NCBI GenBank assembly: GCA_035762665.1
Contig: DASTNZ010000004.1
Span: 1-64,000 of the forward strand
Length of the DNA stretch: 64,000 nucleotides
Source of the DNA: JASLBX01 sp035762665
Lineage (GTDB): Bacteria; Actinomycetota; Actinomycetes; Jiangellales; Jiangellaceae
Reading direction: 5' to 3'
This document shows, piece by piece, positions 24,313-33,204 of the stretch. Positions within the stretch are counted from its first letter, which is position 1, and every line of letters begins with the position of its first letter. The notes under the pieces were generated by a model, which did no database searches, was not told the DNA's origin, and worked only from the letters and a program-made list of their open reading frames with translations. The position numbers were made by a program, and so were the translations under genes.

Positions 24313-25671
24313 CTAACGTGTCTCAGCAGTGTCCTCGACGTTGCTTTGCGGGCCAGCATCGGCCGCCTGTTCCGCACCCCGCGTCGAGGCATCCGCCGCA
24401 GCCTGCTTCGCACCAGATGCGGTCTTCGTCGCCGTCGAAGTGGCCTTCGTCGCTTTCGAGGTGGCCTTCGCGCGGTCCGAACCGGCGTCTGAACCTTCGG
24501 TGTCGCCAGAGGCGGACTTTGCCTTCGCGTCGTCCGACTCTGGCTCCACGGCCGGCGAATCCGAGGCGGTCTCTGCACCTTGCTCGTCCTGATGACGGTC
24601 GCCACCTAACGTCGCGACAGCCGGCTCAGCGGAGACGTTGTCGCCGTCGTCACCAACCTGGACCTTCGTCGCTGCCGCTTCGCCATCGGGCACGGCCGTT
24701 GCTGACTCCGCACCGGCGGTGTCCGCGGCCTTGTCGGCGTCCTCACGTCTGTCACCGTCGCCCGCACTGTCGGCCGCTACTGCCGGTGCCGGCGAACCAT
24801 CAAGTGGCGGCAGGTCGATCGTCTCGCGGCCGGGCCTGAGCCGCGCCGAGATCACGATGTACAGGATCGAGCCGACCATGAGTACGACTGAGACCCAGGC
24901 GTTGATCCGCATGCCCAAGAACTCACGGGCGGGACCTGCCACATCCCCACCGTCGTCGATGCGCAGGTTCTCGATCCAGGTGCGACCGGCTGTGTAGAGC
25001 GCCACGTAGAGGGCGAAGACCCGCCCGTGTCCCATTTGGAACCGCCGGTCCGCCCAGATAAGCACCAGCGCGGTTCCGACGGCCCACAACGACTCATAGA
25101 GGAAGATCGGGTGGAACGGCCCACCCTCCACCAGAACTGGCGCTCCGGTCGCGTCGCGCACGGCTCGGAAATCGTCCATCTGGTGCACTTCCAAGCCCCA
25201 CGGCAAGTCCGTCGGCCGGCCGTAGAGCTCGTTGTTGAAATAGTTGCCGACTCGGCCGATCGCCTGGGCGAGTACGATTCCGGGCGCCACCGCGTCGGCG
25301 AGGGCCGGGAAAGGTATGCCCTTTCGCCGGGCGGCGATCCAGCCGCCGAGTACACCGGCCGCGATGGCACCCCAGATGCTGAGGCCGCCCTCCCAGATGC
25401 GGAGCGCTTCAAGTGGCTCCCGTCCGGCCGCGAAGTAGTTGTCCCAGTCCGTGATCAGGTGATAGACGCGGGCTCCGACAATTCCGAACGGCACCGCCCA
25501 GATGGCGATGTCAAGCACGTCCCCTGGCCGCCCGCCACGTGCGATCCAGCGCCGTTCCCCGACCCAGATGGCGACCACGATGCCGAGCATGATCGCCAGG
25601 GCGTATGCCCGGATCGGCACTGGGCCGAGGTACCAGACTCCCTCGGTGGGGCTGGGGATCGACGCGATCAC
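24313..25671 (-). CDS. lgt: Prolipoprotein diacylglyceryl transferase with a long C-terminal tail
   Basis: 452 residues. The first ~280 are a complete seven-helix Lgt with the family signature GRVGNYFNNELYGRPT and the upstream GGLSIWGAIAAG motif. It transfers diacylglycerol from phosphatidylglycerol to the lipobox cysteine, modifying lipoproteins such as the two binding proteins encoded here. Residues ~285-452 are a low-complexity Ala/Asp/Lys/Thr-rich tail (KATSKATKATSTATKTAS). It overlaps the thioredoxin-fold gene upstream by 4 bp. Confidence 0.95.
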   Translation of the reverse strand: MIASIPSPTEGVWYLGPVPIRAYALAIMLGIVVAIWVGERRWIARGGRPGDVLDIAIWAVPFGIVGARVYHLITDWDNYFAAGREPLEALRIWEGGLSIWGAIAAGVLGGWIAARRKGIPFPALADAVAPGIVLAQAIGRVGNYFNNELYGRPTDLPWGLEVHQMDDFRAVRDATGAPVLVEGGPFHPIFLYESLWAVGTALVLIWADRRFQMGHGRVFALYVALYTAGRTWIENLRIDDGGDVAGPAREFLGMRINAWVSVVLMVGSILYIVISARLRPGRETIDLPPLDGSPAPAVAADSAGDGDRREDADKAADTAGAESATAVPDGEAAATKVQVGDDGDNVSAEPAVATLGGDRHQDEQGAETASDSPAVEPESDDAKAKSASGDTEGSDAGSDRAKATSKATKATSTATKTASGAKQAAADASTRGAEQAADAGPQSNVEDTAETR

Positions 25672-26471
25672 TCGTCAGCCTCGGCCGCCGCACTGTTGGT
25701 GGCCGGCGCGTCGGTCGGTTCGGTACCGTCGTCACCCGTACTCGCATCGAGGGCGGCTTGCAGGCCCTCCTGAGTCCACTGCGCATCGTCGACCACGGTG
25801 CGCTCGTCGCCGTTCACGACGAAGATCGTCGGGGTCGAGCTGACACCGAACTCGTTGACGCCCAGCGAATGTGAGGCGTCGACCCAGCCTTCATAGCTGC
25901 TGTTTTCAAGGCAGGATTCGAAGGTATCGCTTGACAAGCCCACGCTCTCGGCCGCGTTAAGCAGCTCGCCATCGGTGTAGTTGCCCTGGATGGCGTAGAG
26001 GGCGTCCATGTACTCCTCGCCGAGGCCCTCACCCAACGAGCACGCCCAAGCATTGGTGGCCTTCACCGAGGCGAGCTGCCCGACGAACGTCACCGGCCGG
26101 TAGACGATGTTGGCATCCCCGTTGTTGGCGAGCTCAGACAAGAACGGCCCGTTCGCCTCTTCGAAATCACGGCAGTGTGGGCAGCTGAAGTCGAACCAGA
26201 CCTCCATCGTGGGCGCATCAGCGACCGAATCGGCGACCGGGACGCCGCCACCCGCTTCAGTCACGCCGGCCGGCTGTGCGGCCGGGTCCACCGTGTCGGA
26301 GGACCGGTTGGCCATCACCGCAACCGCGATGATCGCGACGGCGACCAGCACGGCCGCGATGATGCCGAACCGCATCATCTGTTCGCGGCGCCGCTCCTTG
26401 CGAGCCTGCTCTTCGCGCATCGCCCGCACGCGCTCACGCGCCTCGGCCTTCTTGTTGCTCATCGCGGACAT
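25668..26471 (-). CDS. Membrane-anchored DsbA-family thioredoxin-fold protein
   Basis: 267 residues. A basic, Arg/Glu-rich cytosolic start (KAEARERVRAMREEQARKER) precedes one transmembrane helix (about 34-52), then an extracytoplasmic thioredoxin fold with CPHC in VWFDFSCPHCRDFEE and the cis-Pro loop GVSSTPTIFVV. The layout matches actinobacterial DsbA-like oxidoreductases that oxidise or isomerise disulfides outside the membrane. The start is ATG 26471 or 26462; ribosome-site spacing does not decide. It is coupled to lgt. Confidence 0.93.
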   Translation of the reverse strand: MSAMSNKKAEARERVRAMREEQARKERRREQMMRFGIIAAVLVAVAIIAVAVMANRSSDTVDPAAQPAGVTEAGGGVPVADSVADAPTMEVWFDFSCPHCRDFEEANGPFLSELANNGDANIVYRPVTFVGQLASVKATNAWACSLGEGLGEEYMDALYAIQGNYTDGELLNAAESVGLSSDTFESCLENSSYEGWVDASHSLGVNEFGVSSTPTIFVVNGDERTVVDDAQWTQEGLQAALDASTGDDGTEPTDAPATNSAAAEADE

Positions 26472-26562
26472 TGCCTTCCTGCTCCTCCCAGCTCACCGGG
26501 TGTGCCGGACGTCACGCATGACGGTACAACTTCACGCTGCGCCGGCGGGTTCCCGCTTAGTT

Positions 26563-27356
26563 TCAACGGCGGCGAACTCCTTCAGCCAACTCGGCGGCGA
26601 GCGTAGCAACACTGGACGCGGCAGTCGTGGCGTCGGGTGCATCGAGCATCTTGCGGACGAACGCAGAACCAACTACCACACCGTCGGCGAACCCCGCCAC
26701 CTCCGCCGCCTGGGCGGCCGATGAGACACCAAGACCGACCGACACCGGCAGCTCGGTCACCGTCCGCACCCGAGCCACCAGCGCCTCGGCGGCTCCACTC
26801 ACTTGGTCACGAGTGCCCGTGACACCCATCGTCGAGGCCGCGTACACGAACCCACGGCAGGCCCGGGCAGTAAGGGCCAGCCGATTGTCCGTCGACGACG
26901 GTGCGACCAGGAAGACGGTGTCGACGCCGGCGGCACGAGCCACCGCGAGCCAGTCGTCAGCCTCGTCAGGGATCAGATCCGGCGTGATCGCCCCAGCGCC
27001 TCCTGCGGCGGCCAGGTCGCGGGCGAACCGGTCCGGCCCGTACCGCAGGATCGGATTCCAGTACGACATGACGAGGGCGGGCACACCTGCCTCAGCCACC
27101 GCTTCAACGGTTCGCAACACGTCCGGCGTTGTGGTGCCGGCGGCCAGAGCGGCGCTGACAGCCTGCTGGATCACCGGGCCGTCCATCAGGGGATCGCTGT
27201 ACGGCAGGCCGACTTCGATCACGTCCACGCCGGCGTCGACCATGGCCCGGAAAGCGTCGATCGCACCGGGCACGGTGGGGTAGCCGGCCGGCAGATAACC
27301 CACAAGCGCCGCGCGACTGTCTGCAGCCGTCTTGGCAAACGTGTCGCTGAGCCGCA

Positions 27357-27357
<1 letters not shown>
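26563..27357 (-). CDS. trpA: Tryptophan synthase alpha chain
   Basis: 264 residues from ATG 27357, which shares its A with the trpB stop (TGATG). Catalytic Glu in DVIEVGLPYSDPLMDG, phosphate loop GVSSAAQAAEVAGFADGVVV and the loop Thr/Arg in GFVYAASTMGVTG. It splits indole-3-glycerol phosphate to indole and glyceraldehyde 3-phosphate and passes indole to TrpB. An upstream in-frame start at 27378 would overlap trpB and adds nothing conserved. Confidence 0.97.
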
Positions 27358-28562
<1,205 letters not shown>

Positions 28563-28575
28563 GACAGCGGCTACT

Positions 28576-29385
28576 CTAGCCAGGACCCTGGCGCAGTGCC
28601 GGGTGTGCACCCGCTGCGACCAGGTCGGCCACGGCAGTGCGTGGTTCCTTCCCCGTCACGAGGCTCTCGCCGACCAGCACGGCGTCGGCGCCGGCTCGGG
28701 CGAGTTCGATGACATCCCGCGGCCCCCGAACGCCGGACTCCGCCACCTTCACGACCCCGTCCGGGACGTACGGCGCCAGCCGTTTGAACGTCGTCATGTC
28801 GACATTCAGTGTGGTGAGATCGCGCGCGTTGATGCCTATCAGCCGGGCGCCGGCCACGACTGCCCGGTCGACCTCGTCCGCAGTGTGGCACTCGACAAGT
28901 GGCGTCAGGCCGATCGACTCGGCCCGCTCGATGAGTGCCACGAGTGCGTTCTGGTCTAGCGCGACGGCGAGCAGCAGCACCAGGTCGGCACCGCAAGCCC
29001 GCGCCTCCCACAGCTGGTAGCTGGTGAGGATGAAGTCCTTGCACAGGACGGGCGCGTCGACTGCGGTACGAACGGCTTTCAGATCGTCCAGCGACCCGCC
29101 GAAGCGGCGACCCTCGGTCAGGACGCTGATCGCCGCCGCGCCGCCCGCTTCGTATTCGCGAGCCAGCGCTGCCGCGTCGGAAATCTCCGCGAGATCGCCC
29201 TTGGATGGGCTCGCCCGCTTGACCTCCGCGATCACGGATACACCCGGCCCACGGAGCAGTCGCATGGGGTCTCGCGCCGGCGGTTGGCGCTCAGCGGCCG
29301 CTTTGAGCTCGTCCAGCGAGACGCGCTGCTGGCGTTCGGCCAAGTCAGCGCGTACCCCGTCGAGGATCTCGTCGAGTACTCTCAC
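28576..29385 (-). CDS. trpC: Indole-3-glycerol phosphate synthase
   Basis: 269 residues from GTG 29385, preceded by GGGGGA. TIM-barrel motifs: VIAEVKRASPSKGD (active-site Glu and Lys), VLCKDFILTSYQLWEARACGAD, LVECHTADEVDRA, GINARDLTTLNVD and VAESGV. It makes indole-3-glycerol phosphate from CdRP. It is a monofunctional enzyme, as usual in actinobacteria, separated from the winged-helix gene by about 100 bp. Confidence 0.96.
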   Translation of the reverse strand: MRVLDEILDGVRADLAERQQRVSLDELKAAAERQPPARDPMRLLRGPGVSVIAEVKRASPSKGDLAEISDAAALAREYEAGGAAAISVLTEGRRFGGSLDDLKAVRTAVDAPVLCKDFILTSYQLWEARACGADLVLLLAVALDQNALVALIERAESIGLTPLVECHTADEVDRAVVAGARLIGINARDLTTLNVDMTTFKRLAPYVPDGVVKVAESGVRGPRDVIELARAGADAVLVGESLVTGKEPRTAVADLVAAGAHPALRQGPG

Positions 29386-29487
29386 GCTCGTCCCCCGGGG
29401 TGTGTGCTCGATGCCATCGATGCTTGGTCGAACCAGCGTAGCCATCCGGATTCGGCCCTCTGCCATCACCCCACCAGTAAGCGACTA

Positions 29488-29811
29488 CTATCCGACCGGA
29501 TCCACGCGGTACCCCTGGCCGCGGACCGTGCTGATGGGAAGCGCCCAGCCCAGCTTGGCGCGCAGCGCTGCGACGTGGACATCTATGGTCCGCGTGCCGA
29601 TGGGTTCGCGGTATCCCCACACCTCGGACATCAATTCCGCGCGGCTGCACACCCGGCCCGGGTGCCGCATGAGGTGTTCCAGCAGCCCGAACTGCGTCTT
29701 GGTCAGAGCAAGCTCACGCCCGCCGGCGATCGCTCGTCTACCGGCGACGTCTAATGTGACCCCGCCGACGGTGAGAGGCGGGGCGTCCACCTGGCGCCGT
29801 CGGGCGACCAT
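29488..29811 (-). CDS. Stand-alone OmpR/PhoB-type winged-helix DNA-binding protein
   Basis: 107 residues from ATG 29811. The whole protein is one trans_reg_C domain: LTVGGVTLDVAGRRAIAGG, ELALTKTQFGLLEHLMRHPG, SRAELMSEVWGY, RTIDVHVAALRAKLG, STVRGQGYRV. No receiver domain is encoded in the preceding 4 bp gap or in the upstream gene. It could be a phosphorylation-independent regulator of the surrounding trp genes, or the remnant of a response regulator that kept DNA binding. Its frame is intact and coding-like. Confidence 0.85.
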   Translation of the reverse strand: MVARRRQVDAPPLTVGGVTLDVAGRRAIAGGRELALTKTQFGLLEHLMRHPGRVCSRAELMSEVWGYREPIGTRTIDVHVAALRAKLGWALPISTVRGQGYRVDPVG

Positions 29812-29815
29812 GGCC

Positions 29816-30070
29816 CTACCTGTCGCCCTCCGGCGCGGTCGCTGCAACTCCCTGCGCGCTGGATTCGTCGTCTGACGGCTTGCCGAGACCCATCATCTGC
29901 ATCACTTTGCCGACGATCAGGCCGAGCACGATCACGCCCACGCCACCGATCCAGAACAACGGCCAGTTGAGCACCGCCACTGCGAAGGCGCCGATGAAGA
30001 TCCCGGCGAGAATGATCAGCACCGCGGTCCACGCTGCAGGCGTGTGACCGTGATCGTGGCGGGGGGCCAT
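29816..30070 (-). CDS. HGxxPAAW family small membrane protein
   Basis: 84 residues with the family-defining N-terminus RHDHGHTPAAW, two membrane helices (about 14-33 and 38-57) and a charged tail with a KVMQMMGLGK motif. The family is small, actinobacterial and commonly found among trp genes; its function is unknown. ATG 30070 follows AAGGAGATG. The winged-helix gene begins 4 bp downstream. Confidence 0.9.
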   Translation of the reverse strand: MAPRHDHGHTPAAWTAVLIILAGIFIGAFAVAVLNWPLFWIGGVGVIVLGLIVGKVMQMMGLGKPSDDESSAQGVAATAPEGDR

Positions 30071-30166
30071 GTCATCTCCTTGGTCGCGACAGTGGGCGTG
30101 GTAACGACGTGTCTTTGACGCCCATTCTGCCTGGTGCGGCCTCGCCTGCGCAGCCAGGTCCGGCCG

Positions 30167-30736
30167 TCAGATTGTGGGGTCCTCGCCGCGGTCGAGCGCA
30201 TCCCACGCCGCGCGCTCGCTCGTGTTGCTCACTGGCCTGGCCGCGGCTCGCCGTTCGTACCGCACACCCATACTCGGCCACCGCGGTCCCAGCACGGCGA
30301 TGGCGAGCCCGGCCGCGGCGACGGCAGCACCGCCGGCGGCCATGACCAGCGGACCGCCGGTAGCCGCGGAGGCCCCGGCGTACTCGCTCGAGCCGGTCGG
30401 ACCTTCGAGGTGCTGGAGGACGTGGCTCGAAAGTTCCAGCAGCTTGGCGAAGGTGAGGACGACGACGGCAGCGCCCGCCGCTGCGAGCACAATACCGACC
30501 ACCCGCCGACCCCACCCTCGCGTAGCGTGAACCGCCACGACCGCCGCCAGGCCCAGCAACCCAACGGCCCGCCCCAACGGAAGCAGGTCGCCTCCGGCCA
30601 CCGCCACCTCGGTGACTGCGAGGTCCGCGCGCTGCGCCGTGCCCCAGGACATGCCGGATCCGACCAAGCACAGCACAGCACCCACCAGCAGCACACCCAG
30701 CACCACGAGGTAGGCGACGGTCCCGCGCCGTTCCAT
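30167..30736 (-). CDS. Trp biosynthesis-associated membrane protein (TIGR02234/Trp_oprn_chp)
   Basis: 189 residues from ATG 30736, sharing its A with the trpE stop (TGATG). Four membrane segments, the motif MSWGTAQRADLAVTEV typical of this family after helix 1, and a C-terminal cytosolic tail ending WDALDRGEDPT, also typical. It is conserved in actinobacterial trp operons. The role is not established; tryptophan-precursor transport has been suggested from context only. Confidence 0.92.
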   Translation of the reverse strand: MERRGTVAYLVVLGVLLVGAVLCLVGSGMSWGTAQRADLAVTEVAVAGGDLLPLGRAVGLLGLAAVVAVHATRGWGRRVVGIVLAAAGAAVVVLTFAKLLELSSHVLQHLEGPTGSSEYAGASAATGGPLVMAAGGAAVAAAGLAIAVLGPRWPSMGVRYERRAAARPVSNTSERAAWDALDRGEDPTI

Positions 30737-32253
30737 CAGACCGGTCGCATCGATTCGGCGACAGCGATCGCTCGCAACACGGCGGCGGCCTTGTTGCGGC
30801 ATTCGGAGTTCTCGGACGCAGGGTCAGAGTCGGCGACGATCCCGGCGCCGGCCTGCACGTACGCTCGCCCGTCACGCACCACGGCGGTCCGGATCGCGAT
30901 GGCGACATCGAGATCACCGGCGAAGTCCAGGTATCCGACCACGCCTCCGTACACGGCCCGGCGGGTCGGCTCGAGCTCCTCGATGATTTCCATCGCCCGT
31001 GGCTTGGGTGCGCCGGACAGAGTGCCGGCCGGGAAGCAAGCTGCGAGCACGTCCAGTGATGTCCTCTCCGGCGCGATCCGCCCGATAACGGTGGACTCGA
31101 TGTGCATGACATGGCTGTACCGGCGCACGCTCATGAAATCCACGACCTCGACCGTGCCAGGTGCGCACACCCGGCCAAGGTCGTTCCGGGACAGGTCGAC
31201 CAACATCAGATGCTCGGCGCGCTCCTTGGGGTCGGCGAGCAACTCGGTGGCCAGCGCCGCGTCCACCTCCGGTGTATCGCCCCGGCCGCGGCTTCCCGCG
31301 ATCGGGTGGGTCATCGCCCGGTCGCCGTTCACCTTGACCAGAGCCTCCGGACTCGATCCCACGATGTCGAATGCGCCGTGGCCGTCACCATCCGGTCCGG
31401 GCATTCGAACCAGGTACATGTACGGGCTCGGATTCTCACGGCGTAGGACCCGGTAGATGTCCAAGGCATCGGCCCGGCTCGGAACCTCGAATCGCTGCGC
31501 GACGACGACCTGGAACGCCTCACCGGCCCGGATCTCCTCCTTGGCCCGCTCGACGGCGGCCAGGAAGGCCGGCTCCGGCGTGTTGCTGGCGAACACCGGC
31601 TCGGCACCAGGGTCGTAACCAGCAACCGAGGACGGCGTCGGCTCAGCCAACTGTGCTGTCATCCGGTCCAGTCGGCGGACGGCGTCCGCCCACGCCTCGT
31701 CGACCCGCTCGTCGGTGTCGTCCCAGTTGATGGCGTTGGCGACCAGCAGGATCGTTCCGTCGTCGTGGTCCAGGACGGCCAGATCGGTGGCCAGCATGAA
31801 CGCCATCTCCGGAAGGCCGAGGTCGTCGGTGGCGAGTTCTGGAAGTCGCTCCAGCCTTCGCACCGCGTCGTACGACACGAAACCGACCAGCCCGCCGGTC
31901 AGTGGGGGGAGGTCCGGCATTCGCGGGGTGTGCAGGCCCGCCAGCGTCCCGGCGACGGCGTCCCAAAGGCCGACGCCGGACGGCATGCCTACCGGCGGTG
32001 TGCCGTGCCAGATGGCGCGCCCATCACGCTCGCTGAGCACCGCCGCGGAGTGCGCGCCGATGAACGAGTAGCGTGACCAGATCCCGCCGTGCTCGGCGGA
32101 CTCGAGGAGGAACGTGCCTGGCCGGTTGGCGGCCACCTTCTGGTACACGCCCACCGGCGTCTCGCCGTCGGCCAGCAGCCGCCGAGTCAGTGGAATGACC
32201 CGCCGGTCCTTGGCCAACACCCTGAAAGTGTCCAGGTCTGGGCTCGTCGTCAC
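30736..32253 (-). CDS. trpE: Anthranilate synthase component I
   Basis: 505 residues from GTG 32253, overlapping the hisI stop as GTGA. The chorismate-binding domain has the motifs AYRVLRREN-like DIYRVLRRENPSPYMY, IAGSRGRGDTP and MLVDLSRNDLGRVC, and ends in AGAGIVADSDPASENSECRNKA across two conserved blocks. The N-terminal domain carries the feedback-binding ESAEHGG...RYSFIG region. It converts chorismate and ammonia to anthranilate. The glutaminase partner TrpG and TrpD are not in the window. Confidence 0.96.
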   Translation of the reverse strand: MTTSPDLDTFRVLAKDRRVIPLTRRLLADGETPVGVYQKVAANRPGTFLLESAEHGGIWSRYSFIGAHSAAVLSERDGRAIWHGTPPVGMPSGVGLWDAVAGTLAGLHTPRMPDLPPLTGGLVGFVSYDAVRRLERLPELATDDLGLPEMAFMLATDLAVLDHDDGTILLVANAINWDDTDERVDEAWADAVRRLDRMTAQLAEPTPSSVAGYDPGAEPVFASNTPEPAFLAAVERAKEEIRAGEAFQVVVAQRFEVPSRADALDIYRVLRRENPSPYMYLVRMPGPDGDGHGAFDIVGSSPEALVKVNGDRAMTHPIAGSRGRGDTPEVDAALATELLADPKERAEHLMLVDLSRNDLGRVCAPGTVEVVDFMSVRRYSHVMHIESTVIGRIAPERTSLDVLAACFPAGTLSGAPKPRAMEIIEELEPTRRAVYGGVVGYLDFAGDLDVAIAIRTAVVRDGRAYVQAGAGIVADSDPASENSECRNKAAAVLRAIAVAESMRPV

Positions 32254-32609
32254 GATGACATCCCCTTGGCCGCGGGAAGCAGCCCGTCGTCGAAGCAGGT
32301 CCTTGTTCCGGTGTGGCACGCCGGGCCTTCCTGGTCGACCTTGACCAGCACGGCGTCGCCGTCGCAGTCCAACCGCACCTCGCATACCCACTGGCGATGG
32401 CCCGACGTCTCGCCCTTGACCCAGTATTCCCGGCGGCTGCGGCTCCAGTAGGTGGCTCGCCCGGTCGTCAGCGTGCGATGTAGCGCCTCATCGTCCATCC
32501 AGCCGAGCATGAGCACCTCCCCGGTGTCGTACTGCTGGACGATAGCGGCCACCAAACCATGCTGATCGCGCTTGAGTCGGGCCGCGAGGGCCGGATCCAG
32601 GCCAGGCAT
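32250..32609 (-). CDS. hisI: Phosphoribosyl-AMP cyclohydrolase
   Basis: 119 residues, standard for monofunctional HisI. Signature motifs: VLMLGWMDDEALHRTL, TYWSRSRREYWVKGETSG, Mg-binding DCDGDAVLV and Zn-binding Cys/His in PACHTGTRTCF. It opens the adenine ring in histidine synthesis. It is the first gene of the trpE-led run and is coupled to trpE by a GTGA overlap, so histidine and tryptophan genes share a transcript here. Confidence 0.96.
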   Translation of the reverse strand: MPGLDPALAARLKRDQHGLVAAIVQQYDTGEVLMLGWMDDEALHRTLTTGRATYWSRSRREYWVKGETSGHRQWVCEVRLDCDGDAVLVKVDQEGPACHTGTRTCFDDGLLPAAKGMSS

Positions 32610-32699
32610 GGGCGCTATTCTGCCCGTCCGGCTTCACGCGACCGCTGCCGACATGGTTGAGTACCTGCCGGTGATCGATGACGACCAAGGAGATACCGC

Positions 32700-33191
32700 G
32701 TGAACGCCATGCGGCGGCTGCGGGCCGCCCCGTCATGCGCAGCGGTCATAGTTGCGCTAGGACTAATGGTCGCCGGCTGTTCGGAGGAGCCGAAGCGTGA
32801 CGCCGAGACGGGCGAACTGGTCGAGGCAACCGACGTGAACGTGTTCGATCTGCGGGTCGGTGATTGTCTGGACGGGTTCACTGACAACAGCCAGGTCAGC
32901 ACGATACGAGCCATCCCCTGCGCCGAAGAGCACACAGACGAGATCATGGCGGCCGTCGAACTGTCCGACGACGAGTATCCGGGCGCCGTGGCCATCCAGG
33001 ATTACGCCGACGAAACGTGCTACGCGGAGTTCGAACAATTCGTCGGACGGCCGTGGAACGATTCACAACTCGACTACGGCTTCCTCGCGCCTACCGAGGA
33101 CTCCTGGGCGGAAGGCGACCGCCAGATCCTTTGCACGGTCGGAGACCCGAACATGGCGGTTACGGGGACACTTCGTAACGCCAACCGCTGA
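32700..33191 (+). CDS. Septum formation family lipoprotein
   Basis: 163 residues from GTG 32700, behind CAAGGAGAT. The lipoprotein signal peptide ends VAGC (lipidated Cys about 25). The body matches the septum-formation domain: VFDLRVGDCLDG, IPCAEEHTDEIMA, AFEQFVGRPW-like EFEQFVGRPWNDS and QILCTVGD, with paired cysteines that probably form disulfides outside the cell. The domain name comes from a cell-division association in related proteins; the exact role is unclear. Divergent from hisI. Confidence 0.85.
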   Translation: MNAMRRLRAAPSCAAVIVALGLMVAGCSEEPKRDAETGELVEATDVNVFDLRVGDCLDGFTDNSQVSTIRAIPCAEEHTDEIMAAVELSDDEYPGAVAIQDYADETCYAEFEQFVGRPWNDSQLDYGFLAPTEDSWAEGDRQILCTVGDPNMAVTGTLRNANR

Positions 33192-33204
33192 AATCGCTCC
33201 CCAC

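Noticed and set aside
25450..25460. Extra copy of GATCAGGTGA inside lgt (and another in gltB near 21136)
   Set aside because: Both are single copies inside conserved codons and can arise by chance; they are not part of the intergenic array.
32610..32699. Tryptophan or histidine leader peptide/attenuator upstream of hisI
   Set aside because: No run of Trp or His codons and no terminator/antiterminator stem pair is visible in the 90 bp gap.
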